A stretch of 54,397 nt of DNA from contig JARQWU010000009.1 in NCBI GenBank assembly GCA_040182905.1, positions 1-54,397 of the forward strand, written 5' to 3'. The notes beneath the pieces were generated by a model, which ran no database searches, had not been told where the DNA came from, and saw only the letters and a program-made list of their open reading frames with translations. The stretch is from Barthelona sp. PAP020 (Eukaryota > Metamonada: BaSk clade). This document shows positions 8,927 to 18,065 of the stretch, piece after piece. Numbering within the stretch: the first letter of the stretch is position 1; each line of letters starts with the position of its first letter. The position numbers and the translations under genes are program-made.

Positions 8927-10567
8927 ATGTCCAATACTAGTCATGTGAATAGAAATGACATAGAAAAGGGGGCATATACTCATAAGTCATATTCGAACAG
9001 TGCTGAAAAATGGGGAAATAGTTCTGATCCTGAACAGAGTGAATTTGATCCTGCAATTGATGCAATTTCATATAGTTCACCCAATGAACTTATTAAAAAT
9101 GTGATGTTAGAAGATGATCAAAATGTTCAAGAATTAATTGTTGGTATACAACGGTTAAAGAAACATAACCGTCAATTAGAACATGATGTAATGAAAGAAC
9201 GGAGAAAAAATAAGTTTAAAGATGGCAGACCTGCTGAACTAAAGAAACAAATTGGTCGTATTGTAGGAATGATCAATAAGCTTACTGATGATTTTAATGC
9301 TGAACATTTAAAAAAAAAAGAGTTGAATCACCAAATCCAGTCATTGGAATTACAGATTGATCAATATTCACACCAATTAGGTTTGGATTCGAATAAGTTT
9401 AATTTGAAAGACAAAGCTGATCATCTCTTAATGGAAAATCTTGAAAAAAAGATCAATTCTACTCGCAATCATTTATTGAATGAACAAAAAAAGCAGAATT
9501 CACTTAGACATGACATTGATGGTTTGAAAGAACATCAACAAAGCCATGATAAAGATTATAAAGATTTGAAAAGAGATATTAAACAGTTGAAAAAAGAACA
9601 GTTTGAAAAATCGCAGGAAATTCAGATTTTGGAACTTGATTGCAACATCAGTCGAAGAGAACTTGTAAAATTGGTTGATGTTTTTGCTAAAGAAAAAGAA
9701 TTATGGAGTGGTGAAATGAGTGATCTTTCAAAAGCCACAAATATTGAAGCCGAAGGATGGTTTGATGAGAATAAAGATTCTGATAGAAAAGGCTACAACA
9801 AAAATCAAAAAGGTAAAAATACGAAAAAAGCAAAAATGGATGCCTTAATAGGTTTGTTAAATCATGCTTCAAGGCAAACTGCCACCAGAGAAGTCATGAA
9901 TCTTGAGTTATTTATTCGTGGCATTATGGATTCAGCTGATTTAAATTCTGGAATTACCAATTTTATTAATAATTTAACAAAAAAAACAGCCACTTTACAA
10001 ACAAAAATTAGCAAAGTAAGAAAAGAGTTGAATCAATATCGTACCATTTCGGTCAACGCTGATTCATTATCAGGTGTTAAACAAGCTAAATTATTGGAAA
10101 CTGAGTTGAGTAGAAAGGAAAATGAAAGAGATGCATTACAAATAGAATTGTCCAGTAATAGATCTTTAATTGCAACAATATCTAATGTTGTTGAGTCATT
10201 TGCTTTACTCACAGGTTTTTCTTATGAAGATATTCAATCAATTCTTTTGAACTCCAACGTGTCAAAAACAAATAAAAAAGATGTTGTAAAATCAAAATCT
10301 TCACTTGTGAATCCTCATTTAGTTGATTTAACTGTGTTAGTTGAACAAGTTTTAATTGAAAAACGTAATCAAGAAGAAGCTGGAAGAGTTGAACGCAATG
10401 TGGAAGCCAAAAGAAGAAATCATCTAAAATATTCAAATGAATCCGATTCATCAAGTCAACAATCTTTGGTTATTTCAAATAAAACAAATAATATTTCAAA
10501 AACACCCACTATTAAAAGGAATAAAAAGAGGAATAGTGTAAAATCTTCTCCTCTGGAAAAAAGATGA
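8927..10567 (+). CDS. Long coiled-coil protein, possibly axonemal
   Basis: 546-aa protein, mostly heptad-rich Lys/Glu/Leu/Gln coiled coil from about residue 70 to 260 and again from about 340 to 410, with a basic Ser/Lys-rich C-terminus. I do not recognise it firmly. The order of coils, with a segment like LTDDFNAEHLKKKELNHQIQSL, recalls outer-dynein-arm docking complex proteins (CCDC63/CCDC114 type). The divergent pairing with an IFT43-like gene 71 bases away makes a ciliary role attractive, but this is inference. Start: the frame is open back to 8897, but the first ATG is at 8927, giving MSNTSHVNRND. Confidence 0.7.
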   Translation: MSNTSHVNRNDIEKGAYTHKSYSNSAEKWGNSSDPEQSEFDPAIDAISYSSPNELIKNVMLEDDQNVQELIVGIQRLKKHNRQLEHDVMKERRKNKFKDGRPAELKKQIGRIVGMINKLTDDFNAEHLKKKELNHQIQSLELQIDQYSHQLGLDSNKFNLKDKADHLLMENLEKKINSTRNHLLNEQKKQNSLRHDIDGLKEHQQSHDKDYKDLKRDIKQLKKEQFEKSQEIQILELDCNISRRELVKLVDVFAKEKELWSGEMSDLSKATNIEAEGWFDENKDSDRKGYNKNQKGKNTKKAKMDALIGLLNHASRQTATREVMNLELFIRGIMDSADLNSGITNFINNLTKKTATLQTKISKVRKELNQYRTISVNADSLSGVKQAKLLETELSRKENERDALQIELSSNRSLIATISNVVESFALLTGFSYEDIQSILLNSNVSKTNKKDVVKSKSSLVNPHLVDLTVLVEQVLIEKRNQEEAGRVERNVEAKRRNHLKYSNESDSSSQQSLVISNKTNNISKTPTIKRNKKRNSVKSSPLEKR

Positions 10568-10906
10568 AAATAATTATGCTCTTTTTATGTTTTTTGTTAT
10601 TACCACTGTATATAAATAATTTAGTCTTTTTTTTCTATTTTTTTCTCAATTGTTGACACTTTTAATTGGGTTCAAGAAATATCGAAAAAGAAATTTTATA
10701 TTACCTGTATTTGTTTCGAATTTGTAATAAACTGTTCATTTTGACAGAAAATGAATCTTTCGAAATGATTTGGTGGATGAAATTTAACAGTGATTTTTTT
10801 TTGACCAAATCCACTTTTCAAATTCTTGAGTTCAAATAAACAGCATTTTATCGTGATTGTTGGAGCATAAAAATAAACTTTTTAATTGAATTTTGCATTA
10901 TTTTAG
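10568..10906. other. Intergenic
   Basis: AT-rich spacer between two same-strand genes; only T- and A-runs seen. It should contain the terminator of the coiled-coil gene and the promoter of the acetyltransferase gene. The start codon of the latter directly follows a TTTTAG, which could be a splice acceptor of a 5' UTR intron, but no donor is clear. Confidence 0.5.
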
Positions 10907-13900
10907 ATGAAGTTATATTCTCCTCATTTACAAAATATTCCAGAGAATATATCAAGAGAATATCAATTAAATATGAATCCAAATCAACCGAATGTACGAA
11001 TAAGCTCCGATCAACAGAATTTTGATAACCCAAAATTTGAACCTAATATTTCAAGTGTATCACCACCAAAATATGAACAAAATTTATTACCATCGACTTC
11101 GTGGCCAATAAATAGCAATTCTAATGCACTTTTAATGATGCCATCTTCTTCTTCTTCAAATGATCGTTCAAACTTCTTAAAACAACCTGGTTTTGGTAGT
11201 TTAATGAATGATCAACAAGAAAATATGCATCATAGATTTGTTTCAGGAAATTTTTCCAGCCATCAACCAATGACAAGTAATATTCAAACAATGATGCCAT
11301 CCAACAATTTTTATTTTCCAAATCAAACCAATTTTAGTTCGAACCAACAATTTTCCAATTTTCCATCATCTATTTCGATTAATACACAATTTCAGCATCC
11401 TAACCCACAATTTTCCCAACCAATAAATTTTAACAATCTTAGGTTTACCAATGCAGCTTTTGCCAATTATGGTTTTCAAGGAAACCCTGGAATGCAGTAC
11501 GGCAGGCCAAAATCCACCAAGTCTCCCTTTGGAACTTCAAATATTGAAAGACCTATTGCCTATAAAGAACCTTCCAGAAGTATTTTTCCTAAAATTATGA
11601 AGGAAACACAAAAAGCTAAAAATGTACAAGAACAAAAAACGCCCAAAATACATAGGCCTAGAGGAAGACCACCTAAAAGTAAAAATAAAAAGCAAAAGTT
11701 TAAACCATCAACAAAGGGAGATATTGAATATTTTGATGCTGACTCTTCCGATCAAATCGAAACTCCGTCTCAAAAAACACGACAACCGCACCATGTTCAA
11801 TTAAAAATGGATAATTATAGTCAATTAAGAGCAAAATATGATTCAATTACCAACAAAATTCTTAGTGTTGCTAATAATGCAATAGATACAGAAATACCAT
11901 ATGGAGGGAAGCCTAGTATAGCTGAATTTTTATTTTCTTTTGCACCTACATATCGAATTGAACCTTTTTGTCGATTTATTGATCATTTTGTGCGAAAAAT
12001 TTGTGATTATGAATTGCCACCTTTAGCAAATAAAAAAAACAAGCTTGACAACATAAAATTTCAAATTATGTATGAATTTCCTGAATTTTACGAAGAAAAA
12101 TTGTTTAAACCTTTCATGCAATGGAAAAATTTTGTTTCCAAAGAAAGGAGAAAAGATTTTCAAGGAAAAGTACCATTTGCCAATATTTTCAATTATAAGT
12201 ATTTGCTCTTCATACTTACACCAGTTATTGATTCTTTAATTGCTTCTGAGTTTCATCAATTAAAGAATTCATTGGTTCAAATAACAAATGATATTATGAA
12301 AGCTTTGAACACTCCTTACCCTAATGGTTTTGAATTTGATGTGGAAAAAGGATTTATTTTGGCGCCAGATAAAGCAAAAGCAATAACACAAGAAACAGAT
12401 GTTTACACTTTAAAAAGCTATTTAGGTTTATTAACGGAAGAAGAAATCAAAAATCATTGTGTAAAAATTGGCTCTGTTGAAGATGGAGATAAAATGATTC
12501 TTGAGTTATCAAAATCTTTGAAAAAAAATAAAATTTCTTCAACCATGTTAGAAAAGGATAGGGCTGTACAACAACTAGAAGAAAAAGGAATGTTGAGATT
12601 TGAAATTTTGAACTTAGATCCTTTCAAGCCTTTGGAAGAATTAAACTACAGCTTAGTTCAATTATCAAGGTTTCATACAGTTTTAAAAAAACAATTACCC
12701 AAAATGCCGCAGGATTATTCTGTTAAGCAAATTTTTGACAAACATCACATGACTTTGGTATGTATTACAGATGTAGAAAATAGTAATATTGTAAAGAAAC
12801 ATACAGAATTAGTTGAAAGTATCAATGAAGAACGAAAAAAAACAGAAAAAGAAGAGATTGAAGAAAATATTGATCCAATTACGGAGACTATAGCATGGGA
12901 TACAAATAAAAAATATTGTGACGTAAAATCAACAATTTCATCCGAAGACAATGTCGAGAGAGTCGATGTTGAATCTAATTTTGAAGTTGTTCCAAGGAAG
13001 GATACATTAAATTTTATTGAATCTGTGGCATCAGATCGTGTTGTTGGAGGGATATGCTTTAGACCAGAACCAAAAAGAGAGTTTGTTGAAGTAGTTTTCG
13101 TTTGTGTTCATCAAGATACCCAAACTGCTGGATATGGAACAAGAATGATGAATCATCTCAAAGAATACGCAAAGAAGATCGGATGTAGATTTTTGTTGAC
13201 TTATGCTGACAACACTGCTATAGATTTTTTCAAAAAACAAGGTTTTACGACAGAATTAACCAAAGAACATTTACCAAAATGGGTAGGTGTCATTAAAGAT
13301 TATGTTCAATCAACATTAATGGAATGTCGATTGTACAATGAAATCAATTACTTAAAAGTACCTCAGTTAATTGATTTTCAGTGGCAAGAACTTTTTAAGC
13401 GTATGAAACAAAACAATATTGATGTGCATCAATTAGCATTTGATAATGAAAAGAAGGCCGTTTATCCAAAGGATGTTGAACTTTTCAGAGATTTACCATT
13501 TGCTGAAAAAGTGATGAAATTGGATTTTGTGCACATTCCTAATTTATTTGAAAAATTTTATAATGTTTGGAAATGTTTGTTTGAAAATCCATATTCATGG
13601 CCTTTCAGAGAGCCAGTCAGTATTTTTGAAGCACAAGACTATTTTTTAAAGGTGAGTGATCCCATTGATTTGAAGAAGATCAAACAAAGATTGGATATTT
13701 TTGAAATTGTAAAGATTGTTAGAAAATCTCCATTTGGAATAAATATGAGACAATTTCAACATTTGAATCCAAATGAATATGATTATGTTGAAGATAATAT
13801 CACAGCTCAAGATTTTGTCACAATAAAAGAAGAAAAAGTCTGTCAATTTTATCGAACAGTTGATATGTTTGTGAATGATTGTGAATTGATCTTTAGAAAT

Positions 13901-14167
13901 TGTTTCACATACAATAATTCGGATACGCCTTACAATCATTGTGCTAGATCACTCAATTTTGATTTTGTAGAATTGATTAAAAGAGAATTTAGAGGATTTT
14001 ACTCAATGGGTGAAATTATGGGAGGTAAAAATAATGACGTTTGGAATAAAAAAAAAGAATTTTCTTATGATAGAGCTCAAACGCCTTTCGACCCTGTGTT
14101 AAAAACCATTTCAAAAAAAAAACAAAAATCCTTTGACCAAGTGGGTTTTTTCACACCAAAAAGATGA
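10907..14167 (+). CDS. GCN5: GCN5/PCAF-type histone acetyltransferase with bromodomain
   Basis: 1086-aa nuclear enzyme, catalytic subunit of SAGA-like complexes, acetylating histone H3 lysines. N-terminal 250 residues are Asn/Ser/Phe/Pro-rich; an AT-hook-like RPRGRPPKSK lies near residue 251. The GNAT fold starts with KKQLPKMPQDY (about 596-606), matching yeast QLPKMPKEY. After an in-frame insert of about 90 residues (620-708) it resumes with VVGGICFRP, FVEVVF (catalytic Glu728), QTAGYGTRMMNHLKEYAKK (acetyl-CoA loop) and FLLTYADNTAIDFFKKQGF. A bromodomain spans about 890-1030 (WPFREPV, VSDPIDLKKIKQRL, DCELIFRNCFTYNN) with its own insert of about 45 residues. Both inserts stay in frame and lack intron signals. 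Confidence 0.95.
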   Translation: MKLYSPHLQNIPENISREYQLNMNPNQPNVRISSDQQNFDNPKFEPNISSVSPPKYEQNLLPSTSWPINSNSNALLMMPSSSSSNDRSNFLKQPGFGSLMNDQQENMHHRFVSGNFSSHQPMTSNIQTMMPSNNFYFPNQTNFSSNQQFSNFPSSISINTQFQHPNPQFSQPINFNNLRFTNAAFANYGFQGNPGMQYGRPKSTKSPFGTSNIERPIAYKEPSRSIFPKIMKETQKAKNVQEQKTPKIHRPRGRPPKSKNKKQKFKPSTKGDIEYFDADSSDQIETPSQKTRQPHHVQLKMDNYSQLRAKYDSITNKILSVANNAIDTEIPYGGKPSIAEFLFSFAPTYRIEPFCRFIDHFVRKICDYELPPLANKKNKLDNIKFQIMYEFPEFYEEKLFKPFMQWKNFVSKERRKDFQGKVPFANIFNYKYLLFILTPVIDSLIASEFHQLKNSLVQITNDIMKALNTPYPNGFEFDVEKGFILAPDKAKAITQETDVYTLKSYLGLLTEEEIKNHCVKIGSVEDGDKMILELSKSLKKNKISSTMLEKDRAVQQLEEKGMLRFEILNLDPFKPLEELNYSLVQLSRFHTVLKKQLPKMPQDYSVKQIFDKHHMTLVCITDVENSNIVKKHTELVESINEERKKTEKEEIEENIDPITETIAWDTNKKYCDVKSTISSEDNVERVDVESNFEVVPRKDTLNFIESVASDRVVGGICFRPEPKREFVEVVFVCVHQDTQTAGYGTRMMNHLKEYAKKIGCRFLLTYADNTAIDFFKKQGFTTELTKEHLPKWVGVIKDYVQSTLMECRLYNEINYLKVPQLIDFQWQELFKRMKQNNIDVHQLAFDNEKKAVYPKDVELFRDLPFAEKVMKLDFVHIPNLFEKFYNVWKCLFENPYSWPFREPVSIFEAQDYFLKVSDPIDLKKIKQRLDIFEIVKIVRKSPFGINMRQFQHLNPNEYDYVEDNITAQDFVTIKEEKVCQFYRTVDMFVNDCELIFRNCFTYNNSDTPYNHCARSLNFDFVELIKREFRGFYSMGEIMGGKNNDVWNKKKEFSYDRAQTPFDPVLKTISKKKQKSFDQVGFFTPKR

Positions 14168-14289
14168 ATGCTGCAATTTAGTTTATTAATAAATATTTGT
14201 TTTCTATTTTCTTTTGTTCTCAATAGTTTTTTTTTTCTTCAAAAGAAAAAAAAATAATATTTGGTCTCATCAAATAGGTTTTCATTTAT

Positions 14290-14870
14290 GTGTATAGACG
14301 CGCTGGTTATTGCAACAGCGAAAGAAAATCATATTCATAGACAAAGTTTCCAGTTTTGGAAGTGATCAGTAAAAATCGTTTTGGCGATAAAGGGAAAGAG
14401 ATTTACATAAGTTTTATTTTTTGCTCTGTACAGCAAGCCTACATTTTGAGATTACGTATTTTTTTTTTAAAGAAGACTGCCCTTCGACATCAATTACGCT
14501 CAAGACAAGTTCGATCGCCCAAATAAAATCCCAAGCTCTCAGAAACAAAGTCTATAAACAAAAAAAAAATATAAATGAAAACAGGTTTATCAAATAAAAA
14601 AAAATAAAAAAATAAAAAATAACAATTAATTGTGAATGTGAGGAAACATTTCATAAAAAATTCCTTATTATACGTTAATGTGGAAGTTCATGCTCAATGA
14701 ACGGAATTTATTGGAGATATAAAGAGGTCATCAAATATCACTTCTTTTATTTGTTGTTTCTTGACCATCTTTAGGTCCAATTTTTTAAGTTACTTGGGCA
14801 TCTGAATTCACGTGAGTTTTTCCCAAATTTTAAGCTAACTCGTTTCGTTGTTCACTGAACAACTCATACC
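14290..14870. ncRNA. Candidate structured non-coding RNA region, identity unknown
   Basis: The 909-base space between two convergent genes holds no ORF but has unusually many short perfect hairpins and patches of higher GC: CGCTG/CAGCG (14301-14320), TTCC/GGAA (14348-14361), ATCG/CGAT (14375-14388), GTTCAT/ATGAAC (14686-14702), an 8-bp stem at 14721-14747 with one G-U pair, GACC/GGTC (14763-14777) and GTTGTTC/GAACAAC (14847-14863). An AATTTTTT run at 14779-14786 resembles an Sm-protein site. I could not match it to U snRNAs, SRP RNA, RNase P/MRP or tRNA. Strand and exact ends are unknown; one or two RNAs could be present. Confidence 0.3.
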
Positions 14871-15076
14871 TCATAAATATCTAATAAATAATTTTTATTA
14901 TTCGGATTTTAGAGATATAAATGAAGTTTGACTTGTTCTAATTTGTCTTTCAACTCAAAAAAATAATTGCAACATATATTCAATATAGTTGAAGTACAAA
15001 AATATGCTATTCTAATTCTTTTGTGGTTTTCAAAAAATTATTTTCAAGAAATAAAAAATTCTTCAATTTTACAAAT

Positions 15077-16366
15077 TTAATCAAAGATTTCAGGATAAAC
15101 ACAACAAAAATGATCATTATTTTGTGCTAAAATTACCCCTTCATCATTAAAATCAATATTTGAACAGAAAAAATCGTCTTGAGGCAATTTTAAATGAGAA
15201 CAATTTTCTTCATCCCAAAATCCAACAGATTCAGTTCCATTACAAATGGCTAAAACACTAATTCTGGGATGCCAACATACAGAAGTGATTGGATGCTCCA
15301 TTAAAACTAAAGACTTTAATTTTAGGTGTTCAATAGACCAAATCCAAACTACTTTTGGCATATTATCATTTATTGTCGCTAAATATCTTCCATTTGAAGA
15401 AAACTTATTCAAACCAATACCTATTGGTGGATTAGCCATCAATGGTACTTTTTTATTCTCCAATATTATTTTATTAACACATTTTTCAAAGCATTTCTCA
15501 TTTTCTCTGGATACTTCTCTGTAAACAACTAGTTGATTCTCATCAGGCATGTTAATGTCATCATCATTAATACACGACAAATGGTTGAACTCATGCACAA
15601 CTTTTTGAAGTAAACAATCATACAATCGAACTTTTTGATCATAAGATCCAATAGAAACTAATTCCGTCTTTAAATCTTTATCATTTATAATATCAAGTGA
15701 TTTAATTCCTAGACCATCTGAATACGCCCGATAATTAAATTTTAACTCCCCAAAAAATGAGTATCCCAATAATTTATATTCAATGGGACTGTCAACAACT
15801 ATCAACGTGTCATCTAACATTCTTATTTCATTGCAATCAAAAGAATCTAGTTTAAACGAATGTTTAAGTTTGCAACTGGGAAATTCTAATGTTGATAATT
15901 GATCAATTGCCCTATTATTGGAAACAATAAAGATTAAATCACCAACATCATTGAACCTAATGCAATTTTCATTCTTTAAAGAGTTAAAATATTTTACAGA
16001 ACGTTCTTCAATGTTATAAATGGCAAGTCTAAGATTTTGCTTGGATAAGGTCAAAATATGTGTGGAAGACGGTGAAAACATGGCCCAACGTACTCCTAAC
16101 AATCTACAATCAATATCATATTTCCATGAAGGATTATCTAAATCAAAAACAACTAATAAATTCTGTTTTGAATTTACCAAAACAAATCGACTGTTAGGAG
16201 ACCACTCAATTTGCGAAAAAACGCCCAAACATTGGAACATTTGTAAATTCTCGAAAGTCCTTGAATCACGAATTATCAATTTGGCAGACATAATTGTTGC
16301 CAATTTCGAACCATCAGGTGAAAATTTTGTTTGGATATTTTGTGAATATTTCTCTGTAAATTCCAT
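15077..16366 (-). CDS. WRAP73: WD-repeat protein WRAP73 (WDR8) homologue
   Basis: 429-aa beta-propeller protein. WRAP73 acts with SSX2IP/Msd1 at centrosomes and spindle poles to anchor microtubules and tether minus-end proteins. Diagnostic blocks along the human order: KFSPDGSKLAT and IEWSPNSRFVL at the N-terminus; IEYKLLGYSFFGELKFNYRAY; LGIKSLDI...SIGSYDQKVRLYD; INDDDINMPDENQLVVYREV; ANPPIGIGLNKFSSNGRYLATINDN followed by VVWIW; and a C-terminal DHFCCVYPE. The NP-IGIG...LAT-NDN-P--VW-W block is specific to this family. It is head-to-head with the small ORF at 16439, 72 bases between start codons. Confidence 0.92.
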   Translation of the reverse strand: MEFTEKYSQNIQTKFSPDGSKLATIMSAKLIIRDSRTFENLQMFQCLGVFSQIEWSPNSRFVLVNSKQNLLVVFDLDNPSWKYDIDCRLLGVRWAMFSPSSTHILTLSKQNLRLAIYNIEERSVKYFNSLKNENCIRFNDVGDLIFIVSNNRAIDQLSTLEFPSCKLKHSFKLDSFDCNEIRMLDDTLIVVDSPIEYKLLGYSFFGELKFNYRAYSDGLGIKSLDIINDKDLKTELVSIGSYDQKVRLYDCLLQKVVHEFNHLSCINDDDINMPDENQLVVYREVSRENEKCFEKCVNKIILENKKVPLMANPPIGIGLNKFSSNGRYLATINDNMPKVVWIWSIEHLKLKSLVLMEHPITSVCWHPRISVLAICNGTESVGFWDEENCSHLKLPQDDFFCSNIDFNDEGVILAQNNDHFCCVYPEIFD

Positions 16367-16438
16367 TTCGTTCTCACAACATTTGCATCAAACAAAAGCT
16401 TCAACAAAAATCTTCAATTTTTTTTTTGGATTTGACAC

Positions 16439-16717
16439 ATGAATTTTCCAGCTTCAAATCAAGTTATTTGGGGCAAATCATTGTCATATTCTTCAACAAA
16501 TTTATCAGAACCAATTACATCGAAAACCAATGATTCGAGATTGGTATCTTCTTTTCTAAAAATGGCTGAAAAACCAAAGACCCCAATACCAAGTAATCAT
16601 TTTTCTGTGAATATTTTTGATACAAATGACAAATCTTTCTCTCAAAATTCTTTTGAGGATTGGTATTTAAAAAATTGTAAAAAATTTCAGTTAGATCCAC
16701 AAAACCAGAAACGATAA
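16439..16717 (+). CDS. Small hypothetical protein, 92 aa
   Basis: Not recognised. A 92-aa polar protein rich in Ser, Asn and Lys, with no signal peptide or membrane segment; it ends in an aromatic cluster (SFEDWYLKNCKKFQL). It starts 73 bases from the divergent WRAP73 start, the same spacing as other head-to-head pairs in this window, and its composition is more balanced than the shadow frames around it. These two points are the main reasons to accept it as real. Confidence 0.5.
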   Translation: MNFPASNQVIWGKSLSYSSTNLSEPITSKTNDSRLVSSFLKMAEKPKTPIPSNHFSVNIFDTNDKSFSQNSFEDWYLKNCKKFQLDPQNQKR

Positions 16718-17177
16718 TTGGGTTTTATTGTATACTTTTAGTTTTTTTGATTGATTTCTTCTTCTTTTTTTTCTTTTGTAATTTTCATTGAAATCTTTTT
16801 TGAGGTTATTTTTGCGTTTTTATATGACCTCTATTGTATTTTATTTATTATTTTTACTGTTATTTTGAAAAGTTTTCTTGAGTTTTTCTTTTAATTAAAT
16901 TTGATTATTCAAATCTCCATTTTTCAATCTCTGATTTGATCAATTTGATTTGATTTTCTTGAATATTCCATATTATTGTTTTTTATTTCATTATGTCATT
17001 TGTATTATCAATTTTCGTTTGAAGTAAAGGTTTTTTATTTATTTTTCAAATTAAAATGAGATAATTGTTCCCATTTCGGTAAATGATTCAAAATGGTTAA
17101 TTTTAGTCCAATTTTTCAGGTTAAAACTTGAAATTCTATTGTAAAAAAGAAGAAATTATTTTGCAGGAAAAAGAAAT
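16718..17177. other. Intergenic, convergent 3' ends
   Basis: Very AT-rich spacer with pyrimidine runs (for example around 16755-16780) between the small ORF and ATG3, which converge. No ORF, repeat or structured RNA seen. Confidence 0.6.
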
Positions 17178-18005
17178 TTATGTGCTGGATAATGTACTTT
17201 GGATCGTAAAATCATACTGGATTTCAGGAATGACAGAAGCAATGAATTTTAAAAATACAAAAAAATAGTTTGTTACAGGAATTTTTCCCATTTTTTCTGA
17301 AAGATTTTTCATCATTGAAGCGTGCAGACATGGATGAATGCAAAGATACTGAACATTTTTGAAATGAGGAAATTTAACCATTGTAACAGTTTTTTTGGCA
17401 TATTCCTCACCAATATTTTCAAACATTTGGGTAATTGTCAAAGGTGTTCCATCAAAATTCCAACCTTGTAAAAAAACTCTAGGTGAACCATAATATGCAT
17501 CATATGTAAGATAAATATCATAGGTTCTATGTTTCATTAATTTTTCTTCTTTGTTTTCAACAAGTTGAACATTTTGAAAATCAAAATCATCAAAATCATC
17601 AACATCATCATCATCTTCTTCCATTTCATTCAAAGTTTCTTTCATATTGATGCGTTCGATATCTTCCACCAAAGTGTTGTCAATTTCTCCAAATATTTGC
17701 CATTCATCATTTTCAAAATCATCATTAAGATTTGTAATGGATTGAAAATTATTTATGTCGTCATTCAATGACAAACAACGAGCTCCTTTAAACAACAAAT
17801 ATTGACATTCATTTGGAAAATAATCAAAACAACACCCTAAATCTCCAGATTGCCAAGTCCAAGATGGACATTTCTCAATAAGCTCACTTGCAGCCAATAA
17901 AAATTCGTTTGGTGTTATTCGACCAGTACTTTCAAATGTGGATTCATTTTGTGGATTACGAGATACAAAATTTCTTATTGATTGTGTAAAATTATACAAT
18001 GACAT
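17178..18005 (-). CDS. ATG3: Autophagy E2-like enzyme ATG3
   Basis: 275-aa E2-like enzyme that transfers ATG8 to phosphatidylethanolamine during autophagosome formation. Family marks: N-terminal amphipathic stretch and TPNEFLLAASELIEKCPSWTW; KGARCLSL (ATG3 has KGVPC/KGARCLP); an acidic, disordered insert around residues 120-150; then the E2 core RTYDIYLTYDAYYGSPRVFLQGW, LTITQMFENI, KKTVTMVKFPHF, and the catalytic HPCLHA with Cys226. It ends with FFVFLKFIASVIPEIQYDFT, matching the family's FLKFVQAVIPTIEYDYT. Length is a little under yeast/human ATG3 (310-314), mainly in the flexible insert. The presence of the HPC motif supports an active enzyme. Confidence 0.95.
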   Translation of the reverse strand: MSLYNFTQSIRNFVSRNPQNESTFESTGRITPNEFLLAASELIEKCPSWTWQSGDLGCCFDYFPNECQYLLFKGARCLSLNDDINNFQSITNLNDDFENDEWQIFGEIDNTLVEDIERINMKETLNEMEEDDDDVDDFDDFDFQNVQLVENKEEKLMKHRTYDIYLTYDAYYGSPRVFLQGWNFDGTPLTITQMFENIGEEYAKKTVTMVKFPHFKNVQYLCIHPCLHASMMKNLSEKMGKIPVTNYFFVFLKFIASVIPEIQYDFTIQSTLSST

Positions 18006-18065
18006 GAATTTAACAAAAAAAAAAAAAGAAGAATAGCAAAACTTTTATTGTTGGGACAAACAGAA

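Noticed and set aside
12752-13034. Treating the GCN5 insert as a retained intron, since GTATGT occurs at its left edge
   Set aside because: The GTATGT lies inside a conserved strand (TLVCI), no CTAAC-type branch site precedes a suitable acceptor, and the insert has no stop codons over about 270 bases.
14360-14390. Similarity to the 3' part of SRP RNA (GATCAGTA...ATCG)
   Set aside because: Only about a dozen bases match, and the conserved SRP S-domain motifs are not found nearby.
14490-14540. tRNA-like T-arm (GTTCGATC near 14506)
   Set aside because: The flanking bases do not form the 5-bp T stem, and no acceptor stem, D arm or anticodon arm could be folded around it.
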